A DNA stretch of 64,000 bases from Candidatus Sumerlaeota bacterium (GTDB taxonomy: Bacteria > Sumerlaeota > Sumerlaeia > Sumerlaeales > Sumerlaeaceae), in assembly GCA_017161655.1 (NCBI GenBank), contig JADFCV010000010.1, positions 1-64,000 of the forward strand. Reading direction: 5' to 3'. Position numbers and translations under genes: made by a program. Every line of letters starts with the position of its first letter. Within the stretch, counting starts at the first letter, position 1. The notes beneath the pieces are model-generated. The model was not told where the DNA came from, searched no databases, and worked only from the letters and a program-made list of their open reading frames with translations. Below, in pieces: positions 16,701 through 24,490 of the stretch.

Positions 16701-18370
16701 AGCTCCTGCAACAATGCCGCGGCCTGCGGATATGCCTGGATTTCGATCAGTTTCTCTGCCCGCTCAATGACGCTCTTATGGAGTCGCGCTTTGAGTAGCG
16801 TCCCCCCGCCAATTGCTCCTATAGCCACAAGCAGCAAGCCCAAAGAGAAGTAAAGCACCCAATGCTCACGAAAGGCAGCTTTTCGATTCAACGAAACAGC
16901 CGAGGGATGGTCACACACCATTTGAAGAACCTGGGCCAGCGCGGCACGGCACTGATCATAATGTCCGCTGCCATAAAGTCGCTTGGCTTCAGCCAGTGTT
17001 GACTCCAGAAGCGAGGCAAAGCGCTGGCGGTTCGACTTTATGTGAGCGAGTGTTGCGCTGGTTAACTGACCGTTGCGCTGATAATTGCCCCCAGATGCTA
17101 AGAGGGGAGAAATCTCGGATGAGGCCGTGCGCTCTAGCAATGCGGCGTAGGCAAGGCGGGTTCTGTTTCTTGTCAGGTAGACAAGCTCCACAGGTCCCTC
17201 AGTGGTCAACAATCCACCGAGTATCGGGCTATTTGCAATCGTGTCGAACTCAAGAACGCCAGAGGGAGCATTTTTTGTTGGCTCTATGAGGTGCAAGATT
17301 CCTTTCCCATCGGTAACTAATGCCCGAAAGGTATTGTCGGAAAGCGCGACCAGTGTGACAGGGCTGAATGGCGGGGCGTTTGCACCATAGGGTTGGCCAC
17401 GCTGCACGAATCCAGCGGCAGGGGCAAAACTCACAACCGCATTGTTCGCGCCTGCAATAACGTCGGGCAAACCATCCTTGTCAAAATCGGCCACAAGAAT
17501 GTGTCCGTTAGCAGGACCTGAAAGCTTAAGCTGTCCTACCGCCGTCTTCAAAGAACGCGTTGCCGGATCGAACGCGACGGCAAAGAGGCTCCCAGCATTA
17601 GTGCCAAAAACGAGAGCATCCCGTCCAAGTCTAAAGAAGTCCCCTGCTGCCACGTTGGTGACAATCGAGGTTCCTTGGGGACCGTGCCATACGTAGCGGA
17701 CCGTGGGATCATCTGTCCGAATGGCGACCACTTTGCCAAGCGCCGTTCCAACAACCACTTCGAGTTTCTTGTCACCATCAATGTCTGCGACGCTGGCAGG
17801 ATTGTTGATGCGCCCCAACGCAATTTGCTCGCCGGTAGGACTTTCAATAGAATTGGAACAGGAAAAGACCACTCGTGGTTGAGATTGCGAAAGCTCGATG
17901 AGATGGACATTTCCCATTTCGTCACACACCACCACCCGCTCTGCGGATCCGGATGTCTCGGTGTCCGGGGGAAGAATTGTCGGTGCCACTGATACCGGTT
18001 TCCCCAGTGACAGCTTGGTGATGATTGTGCCACTGCCAGCACGAAGAAAAAACAAGGATCCTTCCCCTGAACCGATGACGATGATTCCTTCGCCAGTCCC
18101 AAGCAGATCTCCAATTGCGGGAGAAGTGAGACCTTCCGGCAATTTTGTTTTCCAGATGACCGAAAGCGAAGGCAGCCGAAACGCAGCGACCTCACCGGTC
18201 ACCCCAGTGAGGATCACTTCAAAATTCCCATCAGCCTCGATATCATAAAGCGCTGGCTCGTTGGCCGCGTCTATGTGAGTCACTTTTGAACGCAGACGAA
18301 ACTCTTCGGCGTGAGCTTCCCTCCCCACAAAAATCGCAACGGCGATGAGCACCCATACCACGGACCGCAT
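13778..18370 (-). CDS. Membrane beta-propeller/TPR/Ser-Thr protein kinase, interrupted by an in-frame TAG
   Basis: The 1530-residue open part has four regions. There is a signal peptide (residues 1-21). An FG-GAP/VCBS-like propeller runs to about 430, with Ca-binding-like 'VADIDGDKKLEVVVG' and 'VADFDKDGLPDVIAG'. A transmembrane helix lies near 502-525. About 20 TPR-like repeats cover 530-1290, and a C-terminal kinase domain starts at about 1348. In the kinase, 'GRGAMGIVYKA', K1377 ('VALK'), 'HRDIKPAN' (D1471), 'SDFG' (D1489) and 'GTPLYMSPEQ' are intact. The frame then meets TAG where 'D-I-Y-S-L-G' is expected (a Tyr codon, TAT or TAC, needs one change), and the rest of the domain follows in frame. 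The topology predicts an extracytoplasmic propeller and a cytoplasmic TPR/kinase. It may sense an outer ligand. Confidence 0.9.
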   Translation of the reverse strand: MRSVVWVLIAVAIFVGREAHAEEFRLRSKVTHIDAANEPALYDIEADGNFEVILTGVTGEVAAFRLPSLSVIWKTKLPEGLTSPAIGDLLGTGEGIIVIGSGEGSLFFLRAGSGTIITKLSLGKPVSVAPTILPPDTETSGSAERVVVCDEMGNVHLIELSQSQPRVVFSCSNSIESPTGEQIALGRINNPASVADIDGDKKLEVVVGTALGKVVAIRTDDPTVRYVWHGPQGTSIVTNVAAGDFFRLGRDALVFGTNAGSLFAVAFDPATRSLKTAVGQLKLSGPANGHILVADFDKDGLPDVIAGANNAVVSFAPAAGFVQRGQPYGANAPPFSPVTLVALSDNTFRALVTDGKGILHLIEPTKNAPSGVLEFDTIANSPILGGLLTTEGPVELVYLTRNRTRLAYAALLERTASSEISPLLASGGNYQRNGQLTSATLAHIKSNRQRFASLLESTLAEAKRLYGSGHYDQCRAALAQVLQMVCDHPSAVSLNRKAAFREHWVLYFSLGLLLVAIGAIGGGTLLKARLHKSVIERAEKLIEIQAYPQAAALLQELRRKDPKNVSFLRLLTKVHILWGRVGPEAIPLLEEAHATFPDDSEVTLALAKAYAEAGVENDQALELYQIALAVLEEDRAEIAYRAAKVFESRGEKEQAIKHYRIADKEGCAAPDLHERLAELYLDINEFNEKTLPTFEKLFAERTQDARFLEGLCRAQAAARRVDDRARAAASSLLALNPDSTPALRQLAKCELQAGHYEKAKNFAERAFELDPHDDETALVLAFCYSALEFFNEKARDIYRRALMLDPNNPTLLRSAALTDQATLGKNLDETDFNILVRATEANPNDIPLLRAFASESRKRGDYASARTALERLLELGDANSAVYCSLAEIYALQRDYSPHTISAYEEALSTDPENATYLEALARTYITAGRKDPAAIQIIEKALRRVPQAPELGIFLVKHYLETERYEDALKLARWLLEAEKENEEVQKLFAQASFASNRLDEAIAQYQHVLAKHPDDAEALVNVALAFARKHRTDAEAAQYYEKALAISPNQPAIRFMLARHHAMAGRYGAALDQLTEILRISSEHHQRLLDEARLYLAHAPDRADLHWFLVTLLIEMGRMNEVCDELENLLALEPGESKAILQAYDRVLGKDPLNERALIGKARLLRATENHEAARALLEQAYRIAPKNPEARNELKELYEELLQEKDETEIRFELAKLYFAEGAYDKAIALFQKTVQDFRFENQSIKMLACCFMEKGMLEFAFQELRKLLIDDEVKDLLYTLAQRYEAKNDFVGAKQVYRVLFAADMSYRDVKHRFEMLAGATSDPIALDRSTLITQLGERARSRYELVEEIGRGAMGIVYKARDNELEEFVALKILPENLTQNPEAVQRFRAEARAARRLAHPNIVRIHDIGEEKGRKYISMEFVKGTDLKRYLRQKGKLSIDEAILLILPICDALDYAHRNSIVHRDIKPANIMITEQGIPKLSDFGIAKALELTSETVTGAIIGTPLYMSPEQVQGQPVDHRADI

Positions 18371-18489
18371 GGCTTCTCCTCTATGTCGAGTGTGTTCGTC
18401 AGACTGTCATGCCTAACCTGCAAAAGCAAGAGTAGACCAGGTGTGCCTTGCCGTCCCCCCGCGAAGGATCGTGGAGTTCCGTGAGCTAT

Positions 18490-19086
18490 CTATTGGACCC
18501 ATCCGGCAAAGCTCTGCGGTGCATCCGCCGGCAGTTGCAAATCCGACCGGAATTGATTCACTAGCAGAGGACCATAAACTGCAACATCCCGCCCAAGGCG
18601 CGCAAGACGATCAAGGACTTGCTCGTTCACGAGTTGACCTTGCTCGTTAAAGTCGCGCTGGGAGGCCGCAACATTGTAAGGCAACACCCATGCGTGGCAA
18701 TAAAGTAAGCAAGCACGCAAGTTGTCGAGTGAGCTTACCCCCTGGCTACCTCCTGTTGCCGCAACAACACCAAAAAGTTTGCCAGAAATCTCGGTATAGA
18801 CGAAATCAAAGAGGTTTTTTAAGGCTCCACTCATACACCCGTGGTATTCCGGTGTGCCCACGATATAGCAGTCGGCTGCTTTGATTTTTCCGATCACTGT
18901 CTGAACGGTAGCATCAGCGTGATACTGCCTGTGAGCCTCGAAAATGGGCAGGGGATATTCGCGGAGGTCGATCAGTTCGGTGGAAGCGCCACACCGCTCT
19001 GCCCATTCGAGTGCTATTTCCACCAGTACTCGAGTGTGAGACCCGTTGCGCAAACTTCCTGATATTCCAAGAACACGTGGCTTCAT
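18490..19086 (-). CDS. NADPH-dependent FMN reductase
   Basis: The 198-residue flavodoxin-like protein belongs to the NADPH-dependent FMN reductase/ArsH-like superfamily. 'GISGSLRNGSHTR' near the N-terminus is the FMN phosphate-binding loop, and 'YIVGTPEYHGCMSGALKNLFDF' (about 76-97) is the flavin-contacting segment. Members supply reduced FMN or reduce quinones, azo compounds or metals; the substrate here is unknown. It is a stand-alone gene, divergent from the ThiE-like gene with about 140 bases between. Confidence 0.9.
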   Translation of the reverse strand: MKPRVLGISGSLRNGSHTRVLVEIALEWAERCGASTELIDLREYPLPIFEAHRQYHADATVQTVIGKIKAADCYIVGTPEYHGCMSGALKNLFDFVYTEISGKLFGVVAATGGSQGVSSLDNLRACLLYCHAWVLPYNVAASQRDFNEQGQLVNEQVLDRLARLGRDVAVYGPLLVNQFRSDLQLPADAPQSFAGWVQ

Positions 19087-19225
19087 GAGAATCCCTCGCT
19101 AGACTTCATTGTGAAATCATCATGAGCTACCGCGGTCATGCAAGCAGCGAATGCTCTTTGTAGACAACCGCGACAACGGACAAATTAGCTTTGCATGCCA
19201 AACAAGCTTTCATTTTCTCAGGAGT

Positions 19226-19936
19226 ATGCCTTTGCGTTTCCAGCCGATGGATGTGAGTAAACTGCGCAACCAGTTTCGCCTCTATCTTATAACGGATGGC
19301 CAACTCCGCCCCGCTCGTGAGATGGCTTCGGTTGTCGAGAAGGCCATTCGCGGTGGAGTCACTGCCATCCAGTTAAGAGAAAAACAGGCTCAGCGAGAGC
19401 AGATATTGCGTTATCTTGAAGCCCTGAGGCCGGTTTGTGAAAAGCAGGGCGTTCCCCTAATCTTAAATGCTGCCTCCTGGTTTCCTGGGATTCCTACCGA
19501 TTTGTTGGACGGGGTTCATCTTCAAAGCTCCAGCTGGTCGTGGCAGCGACAGACGCTATTGGGACAGTGGCTCGACAAGAACGCGGGACTTCTTCGCATC
19601 TATTCCGCTCACAGCGTCGCCGAGGCCGAAAAAGTGGTGCCATCGGGGATTCCTGCGATCACACTGAGCCCGATTTATCCAACTCCTAGCAAAGAAGGCA
19701 TTCTTTCCCCACTGGGGGTTCGAGCGGTTGACGAGGCTCGTCGCAAATTGCCCCAGACTGTCCTTGTGGCTCTTGGCGGCATCAACGCATCGAATGCAGC
19801 GGAGGTCATTAGCCGCGGTGCAGATGGAATTGCGTTAATCCGAGCCATATTTGATGTCCCGGATGTCGAGAGCGCTGCGCGATCATTGCGCGAGATTGTC
19901 GAAAAGGCAGTTGCGACCCGATGTTCGCTTGCGTAG
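19226..19936 (+). CDS. Thiamine phosphate synthase/TenI-like protein
   Basis: A TIM-barrel protein of about 236 residues. Motifs 'YLITDGQ', '[10 protein letters not shown]', '[12 protein letters not shown]' and '[29 protein letters not shown]' are those of the ThiE/TenI family, which joins the thiamine pyrimidine and thiazole phosphates (ThiE) or aromatises the thiazole (TenI). The conserved 'LREK' and the phosphate-binding 'GGI' loop favour ThiE-like chemistry, but the two are hard to separate. ATG 19226 and ATG 19247 are both possible starts; a GGAG lies only one base before the first. No TPP riboswitch is recognisable upstream and no other thi gene is adjacent. Confidence 0.85.
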   Translation: MPLRFQPMDVSKLRNQFRLYLITDGQLRPAREMASVVEKAIRGGVTAIQLREKQAQREQILRYLEALRPVCEKQGVPLILNAASWFPGIPTDLLDGVHLQSSSWSWQRQTLLGQWLDKNAGLLRIYSAHSVAEAEKVVPSGIPAITLSPIYPTPSKEGILSPLGVRAVDEARRKLPQTVLVALGGINASNAAEVISRGADGIALIRAIFDVPDVESAARSLREIVEKAVATRCSLA

Positions 19937-20067
19937 CTCTTTCGCTCCGTGTTTTCTTATTGATTTTTGACCGATGCGTTTCGCGATTCGTAACGTTCGC
20001 TCGTTATATAGCACAAAAATCGACTTACGCGAGCGATCTTCCAGTTTCGATGAAAGGACGTGTAGCC

Positions 20068-21180
20068 ATGGGCGCAGCGCGTTGGGATGGAATCATTGCT
20101 GCATACAGAGAGTTTCTTCCAATCAGACCTGATACGCCGGCTGTTACCCTCAATGAAGGAAACACCCCTTTGATTCCTGCGCCTGCAGTGGCACGCGAGG
20201 TTGGTCCTAACGTCGAAGTATTTCTGAAGTTTGAGGGATTGAATCCCACCGGCTCGTTTAAAGATCGCGGAATGACGATGGCTGTCACAAAAGCCGTCGA
20301 AGAAGGTTCAAATGCGGTTATGTGCGCCAGCACCGGCAACACCTCGGCCAGTGCCGCAGCCTATGCGGCCCGGGCGGGAATGAGCTGCATCGTGATCATT
20401 CCTGATGGCAACATAGCGCTCGGCAAATTGGCGCAGGCGCTCATGCATGGGGCAAAAGTTTTCGCCGTAGCAGGGAACTTTGATGATGCGCTGCGCATTG
20501 TGCGTGAAGTGACGGCACAATTCAAAATCACTCTCGTGAATTCTATTAACCCCTACCGTCTCCAAGGTCAAAAGACGGGGGCATTTGAAATCTGTGATGT
20601 TCTCGGCGATGTTCCAGACTATCACTTCATTCCCGTCGGCAATGCAGGCAACATCACCGCCTACTGGATGGGATATAAGGAATACCACTCAATGGGCTTG
20701 GTCCAGCGACTGCCGAAAATGATGGGCTTCCAAGCAGAGGGAGCTGCACCGATTGTGCGCGGCCACGTTGTCGAAAAACCAGAGACTCTGGCTACTGCCA
20801 TTCGCATTGGTAACCCTGCCAGCTGGAAACTTGCCGAAGCGGCCCGTGACGAATCTGGCGGCGTGATTGACATGGTTTCTGATGAGGAGATTGTTGCAGC
20901 CTATCAGTTCTTGGCCCAACAGGAAGGGGTTTTCTGTGAGCCAGCCAGCGCGGCAAGCGTAGCGGGATTGCTGAAATACGCACGAGCGGGTTACTTTTCC
21001 AAGCACCATGCCACAAGTGTCGGAGGCTATGCCAGTGGGGCAAAACTTCGTATCGTTTGCGTACTAACTGGCCACGGCCTCAAAGATCCAAAGAACGCAA
21101 TCGAGTTTTCGCCAAAGCCCATTTCGGTGCCTGCCACGGTGGACGCCATTCTCGAGCATGTTACACTTGAACGCCGCTAA
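20068..21180 (+). CDS. thrC: Threonine synthase
   Basis: A PLP enzyme of about 370 residues that turns O-phosphohomoserine into threonine. The PLP lysine is K65 in 'GSFKDRGM'. '[17 protein letters not shown]' binds the cofactor phosphate, and '[17 protein letters not shown]' and '[11 protein letters not shown]' are family landmarks of the shorter (plant/Gram-positive-like) threonine synthases. The frame is open back to 19921, overlapping the previous gene. I chose ATG 20068 because AAAGGA lies nine bases before it; ATG 20050 is an alternative. It is followed after 22 bases by a response regulator gene, possibly in the same transcript. Confidence 0.93.
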   Translation: MGAARWDGIIAAYREFLPIRPDTPAVTLNEGNTPLIPAPAVAREVGPNVEVFLKFEGLNPTGSFKDRGMTMAVTKAVEEGSNAVMCASTGNTSASAAAYAARAGMSCIVIIPDGNIALGKLAQALMHGAKVFAVAGNFDDALRIVREVTAQFKITLVNSINPYRLQGQKTGAFEICDVLGDVPDYHFIPVGNAGNITAYWMGYKEYHSMGLVQRLPKMMGFQAEGAAPIVRGHVVEKPETLATAIRIGNPASWKLAEAARDESGGVIDMVSDEEIVAAYQFLAQQEGVFCEPASAASVAGLLKYARAGYFSKHHATSVGGYASGAKLRIVCVLTGHGLKDPKNAIEFSPKPISVPATVDAILEHVTLERR

Positions 21181-21202
21181 AGCTTAGCAGTAAGAGAATG
21201 CT

Positions 21203-22021
21203 ATGGGGTGCAAAATTCTAGTCGTAGATGACGAATTCGAGATCGTCGAATACGTCAAGGCAATCCTCAAAACAAAAGGTCACACGGTGATCGGGGCGTA
21301 CGATGGTGAAGAAGGCTGGGCGCTGCTGATGCGAGAACGGCCAGACCTTGCGATCGTTGATCTTCGTATGCCAAAAATAAGCGGTCTCGAATTCTGCCGT
21401 CGGGTGCGGCGCACGCCTGAGATAGCCTCCATGCCGCTGATGGTCATTTCCTCACTTGGCGCCGTTTCCGACAAACCGGAATCGTTCTGGGCAGCGGGAC
21501 TACGTGCCGACGACTTCCTCTCAAAGCCCTTCGAGCCCCTTGCCTTGCTCGGGCGCGTGGAGCATTTGCTTCGTCGGCGTCTTTATCTCTCAGAGGAAAA
21601 TCATGCTAAGCAGGTTGAAGAATCCCAGCCGGAGCTCGTGGCGGTGAGGACCTTGCCGCCTGAGTGGAAGCAGGATCCTCAGGAAGTCGTGCGTGTGTTC
21701 GTGGAAAGCTGGAATACCCAGGACTTTGCTACAGAATACGATGCCCTCGCTGAGGAAATGCGGGGGGGATTAAGCCGCGAGGACTATATTGCGCGCCGGA
21801 CAAAAGCCTATCGGGAGGGCGGCGGGGCTAAATGCAAGCAAAGGGTCCTAGACCTTCACGTGAAGATCAGCCATGTCATGGCTGCCGTGGACTGCTTACG
21901 GGAAGACTGCATTGGAACAAAGGTCGTAGCAAAAGATGAACGTTACATGTTGCGAAAAACCATGGACGGGTGGAAGATTGTGAGTGTGCGAAGTCGCCCA
22001 ATCTCGACGACCAACGAATAG
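21203..22021 (+). CDS. Response regulator with NTF2-like C-terminal domain
   Basis: The 272-residue protein has an N-terminal receiver domain (about 1-120) with acidic residues D9/D10, phospho-acceptor D53 ('LAIVDLRMP'), the Ser of 'VISS' and the lysine of 'LSKPFEP'. After a linker, residues about 155-265 look like an NTF2/SnoaL-like fold ('VVRVFVESWNTQDFATEYDALAEEMR', ending 'ERYMLRKTMDGWKIVSVRSRP'). That is an unusual output domain, with no DNA-binding helix-turn-helix visible. No histidine kinase is adjacent. It probably acts by protein-protein or ligand contact rather than direct transcription control (inference). Confidence 0.82.
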   Translation: MGCKILVVDDEFEIVEYVKAILKTKGHTVIGAYDGEEGWALLMRERPDLAIVDLRMPKISGLEFCRRVRRTPEIASMPLMVISSLGAVSDKPESFWAAGLRADDFLSKPFEPLALLGRVEHLLRRRLYLSEENHAKQVEESQPELVAVRTLPPEWKQDPQEVVRVFVESWNTQDFATEYDALAEEMRGGLSREDYIARRTKAYREGGGAKCKQRVLDLHVKISHVMAAVDCLREDCIGTKVVAKDERYMLRKTMDGWKIVSVRSRPISTTNE

Positions 22022-22070
22022 CGAGAAGGAGCAGCAGCAAATCGCAAATCCTTTCCGCGTTCAAGCTGCC

Positions 22071-23342
22071 CTAGATCACAGTGTTGGGGGGAATGACCGC
22101 ATTTTTTAGCACCACGATAACACCATCGCGGATGCAGGCATGCTCTCCGTTCGCCTGCTGAACGCCAGTTGCATTGACAATCTGACAGTTTGCTCCAATC
22201 CTGACGTTCTTGTCTATGATGGCGTTTTGAATGAGGCAGTTTGGTCCTATTCCTAAGGGAATCTGGCCAGGTGGCGGATTCTGTTCAATGAGGTCCGCGC
22301 CCATGACGATCGAATTCTCGATCACTGTTCCCTCTCGAATGCAGGACCGGATTCCGATCACGCTGTTGCGGATGAGTGCTTTTTCAATAAAGCACCCCTC
22401 TGCCACAAGCGCACGCTCGAGTTGGGAATCCACGATGCGGGAGCACGGCAATAGTCGTGCATGCGAGAAGATAGGAAAATTCGGATCATAAAAGTCAAAC
22501 GGCGGCAGGTCCTTCAGTAGATCGAGGTTAGCCTGGTAGAAGCTCCGCACGGTTCCGATGTCCTCCCAGTAGCCGTGGAAAAGATGTGCAACCACCTTAT
22601 AACGGTCAAGTGACCACGGGATAATCTGCTTTCCAAAGTCGTGGGACGGATTCTCTCGCAGAACTTCTTCCAGGACCTCGCATTTGAAAATATAGGTTCC
22701 CATCGAAGCTAAGAAAGGGGTTTCCAGGCTATTGAGTCCGGCCTGCTTTGCGGCCTCCGGTGGCATTTTGAGTTTCGGCAGCTCTTCCGGCACTGGTTTC
22801 TCCCGGAACCACCGAATCCGGCGATGTTCATCAATCCCCAGGATGCCTAGCTGAGGAGCCTCTCGCTCTCCAACCATTTTGCAACTGATGGAGATATCTG
22901 CATCTGCCGCGAGATGATCAGCGATCATATCCTGAAAATTTTGCCGGTAGAGAGCGTCGCCGGAGAGTATGAGGAAATGTGTCACTTCGTTGTCTTTGAT
23001 GTGGCGTAATTGGCGCCGCACAGCATCGGCAGTTCCCTGAAACCACCTCTCAGTTTCTACTGTTTGTTCAGCAGCGAGAATCTCCACAAAGCCCCCACTG
23101 AATTCGTCGAAGCGGTAAGTTTTTGAGATGTGTCGATTAAGGGAGGCGGAGTTGAACTGAGTTAGCACATAGATCTTGCGAATCCCAGAGTTGATGCAGT
23201 TGCTAATGGCAACATCAACAAGGCGGTACTTTCCAGCAAGGGGAACTGCTGGCTTCGAACGATAGCGAGTCAAGGGGTCAAGGCGGGTTCCTCGTCCTCC
23301 GCCTAGGATCACAGCTGTCACGTTGGGGCCACTGTTTATCAC
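22071..23342 (-). CDS. glgC: Glucose-1-phosphate adenylyltransferase
   Basis: The 423-residue enzyme makes ADP-glucose from ATP and glucose-1-phosphate, the committed step of glycogen synthesis. 'VILGGGRGTRLDPLTRYRSKPAVPLAGKYRLVD' is the nucleotide-binding/pyrophosphorylase loop. 'HFLILSGDALYRQNF' follows, and the C-terminal 120 residues have left-handed beta-helix character ('NSVIGIRSCIREGTVIENSIVMGADL'). The GTG start overlaps the stop of the upstream glycosyltransferase gene by four bases, so translation is coupled. The glycogen synthase gene lies at 4.3-5.8 kb on the same strand. Confidence 0.95.
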   Translation of the reverse strand: MINSGPNVTAVILGGGRGTRLDPLTRYRSKPAVPLAGKYRLVDVAISNCINSGIRKIYVLTQFNSASLNRHISKTYRFDEFSGGFVEILAAEQTVETERWFQGTADAVRRQLRHIKDNEVTHFLILSGDALYRQNFQDMIADHLAADADISISCKMVGEREAPQLGILGIDEHRRIRWFREKPVPEELPKLKMPPEAAKQAGLNSLETPFLASMGTYIFKCEVLEEVLRENPSHDFGKQIIPWSLDRYKVVAHLFHGYWEDIGTVRSFYQANLDLLKDLPPFDFYDPNFPIFSHARLLPCSRIVDSQLERALVAEGCFIEKALIRNSVIGIRSCIREGTVIENSIVMGADLIEQNPPPGQIPLGIGPNCLIQNAIIDKNVRIGANCQIVNATGVQQANGEHACIRDGVIVVLKNAVIPPNTVI

Positions 23343-24490
23343 GCACCACCTCCACGACCCAAAAGCTCGAGATAAAGCTTTTCTGTTTGTTCGACCATCA
23401 CGTCCAAACTAAATCGGAGGGCCGTCTGACGCGCAGCTGCTCCGATCTGTGCACGCAAAGCAGGTTCAGCCGCAAGCCTACGAATGAACCGGACAAATTG
23501 CGCCGCTTTTGGCGTCGGGCCGGCCGGGTTTTCTTCCATTTCGAGGAGAAAACCGTTCAGCGTGTGTTCAATAATCTCGCGATTTCCTCCAACATCGCTG
23601 GCCACGGTTGGCAGTCCGCACGCCATGGATTCCAGAACGGTATTGGAAAAACCTTCGCGACTTGAAGGCAGAATACTAATATCCGACGCGGCGAGAATCT
23701 GGGGAACATCTTCTCGATGCCCAAGAAAAACAATATGTTCTGCCATCTCTGACCGTGCCGCTAATTCCTTTAGCTCGTGTTCTAGTGGGCCACTGCCGGC
23801 AAACACAAAGTAAAGGTTAGGAAAGTCACGTATGATGTCGCGTGCGTTCTCGATGACAAATCGATGGTTTTTCTGAGGCACGAGACGCGCTGCCATTACA
23901 ACAACGAGGGCATCGCAGGGCCATCCCAGGGCATAGCGCAGTGCTTCACGCTCGCTTGCGCTGGGCGGACAGTACTCTCGCGTGTCGACCCCATTGTAAA
24001 GAGTATGCACCTTTTCAGGGGGAAGATGGAGATGCCCGAGGACGTCGCGCCGCACGGCTTCGGACACAGCGAGATTCATTGCCCGCCGCCGCGCAAGGTA
24101 GGCATCCAGTTGTTGCTGGCGCCAAGTCTCCCACGTGCCGACGTTATGGTAATGGCCTATGACTTTGAAAGGCGAACCAAGTAAGGAAAGCACACTGGCT
24201 GGTGTGTTCGCGCGATACATATGTGCATGGATGAGCTCGATACCCAAGCGGCGTGTTAGCTTTGACAATTGCCACAAACTCCACGGGTGAAGGCGGCTGC
24301 GAAAAGGGACGACGTGCACAGGGATTCCTTTTGCTTCCAACTCTTCAGCCAGGGGGCCCCGCTCGCGAATGCAGCACACATGCGGCTCGAAGAGATCCTT
24401 GTTGAGGCGCGGCAGGACGGCAGCGATTTTCCGCTCAATTCCTCCTTTGGGTAACCACGTAATAAGCCGTAGGACACGAATTCTCTTCAT
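23339..24490 (-). CDS. Glycosyltransferase family 4
   Basis: The 383-residue GT-B enzyme has an N-terminal Rossmann-like half ('LITWLPKGGIERKIAAVLPRL'; 'IHAHMYRANTPASVLSLLG') and a C-terminal half with 'VVMAARLVPQKNH', 'FVFAGSGPLEHELK' and the E-x7-E donor motif in 'SREGFSNTVLESMACGLPTVASDVGG'. It likely transfers a nucleotide sugar to a lipid or polysaccharide acceptor, but specificity cannot be read. It sits between an uncharacterised membrane-anchored protein gene and glgC with 4-base overlaps at both ends. Confidence 0.92.
   Translation of the reverse strand: MKRIRVLRLITWLPKGGIERKIAAVLPRLNKDLFEPHVCCIRERGPLAEELEAKGIPVHVVPFRSRLHPWSLWQLSKLTRRLGIELIHAHMYRANTPASVLSLLGSPFKVIGHYHNVGTWETWRQQQLDAYLARRRAMNLAVSEAVRRDVLGHLHLPPEKVHTLYNGVDTREYCPPSASEREALRYALGWPCDALVVVMAARLVPQKNHRFVIENARDIIRDFPNLYFVFAGSGPLEHELKELAARSEMAEHIVFLGHREDVPQILAASDISILPSSREGFSNTVLESMACGLPTVASDVGGNREIIEHTLNGFLLEMEENPAGPTPKAAQFVRFIRRLAAEPALRAQIGAAARQTALRFSLDVMVEQTEKLYLELLGRGGGA

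Noticed and set aside
19087-19225. TPP riboswitch upstream of the ThiE-like gene
   Set aside because: The conserved CUGAGA and ACC-UUUGAACCUGAUC-type blocks are absent.
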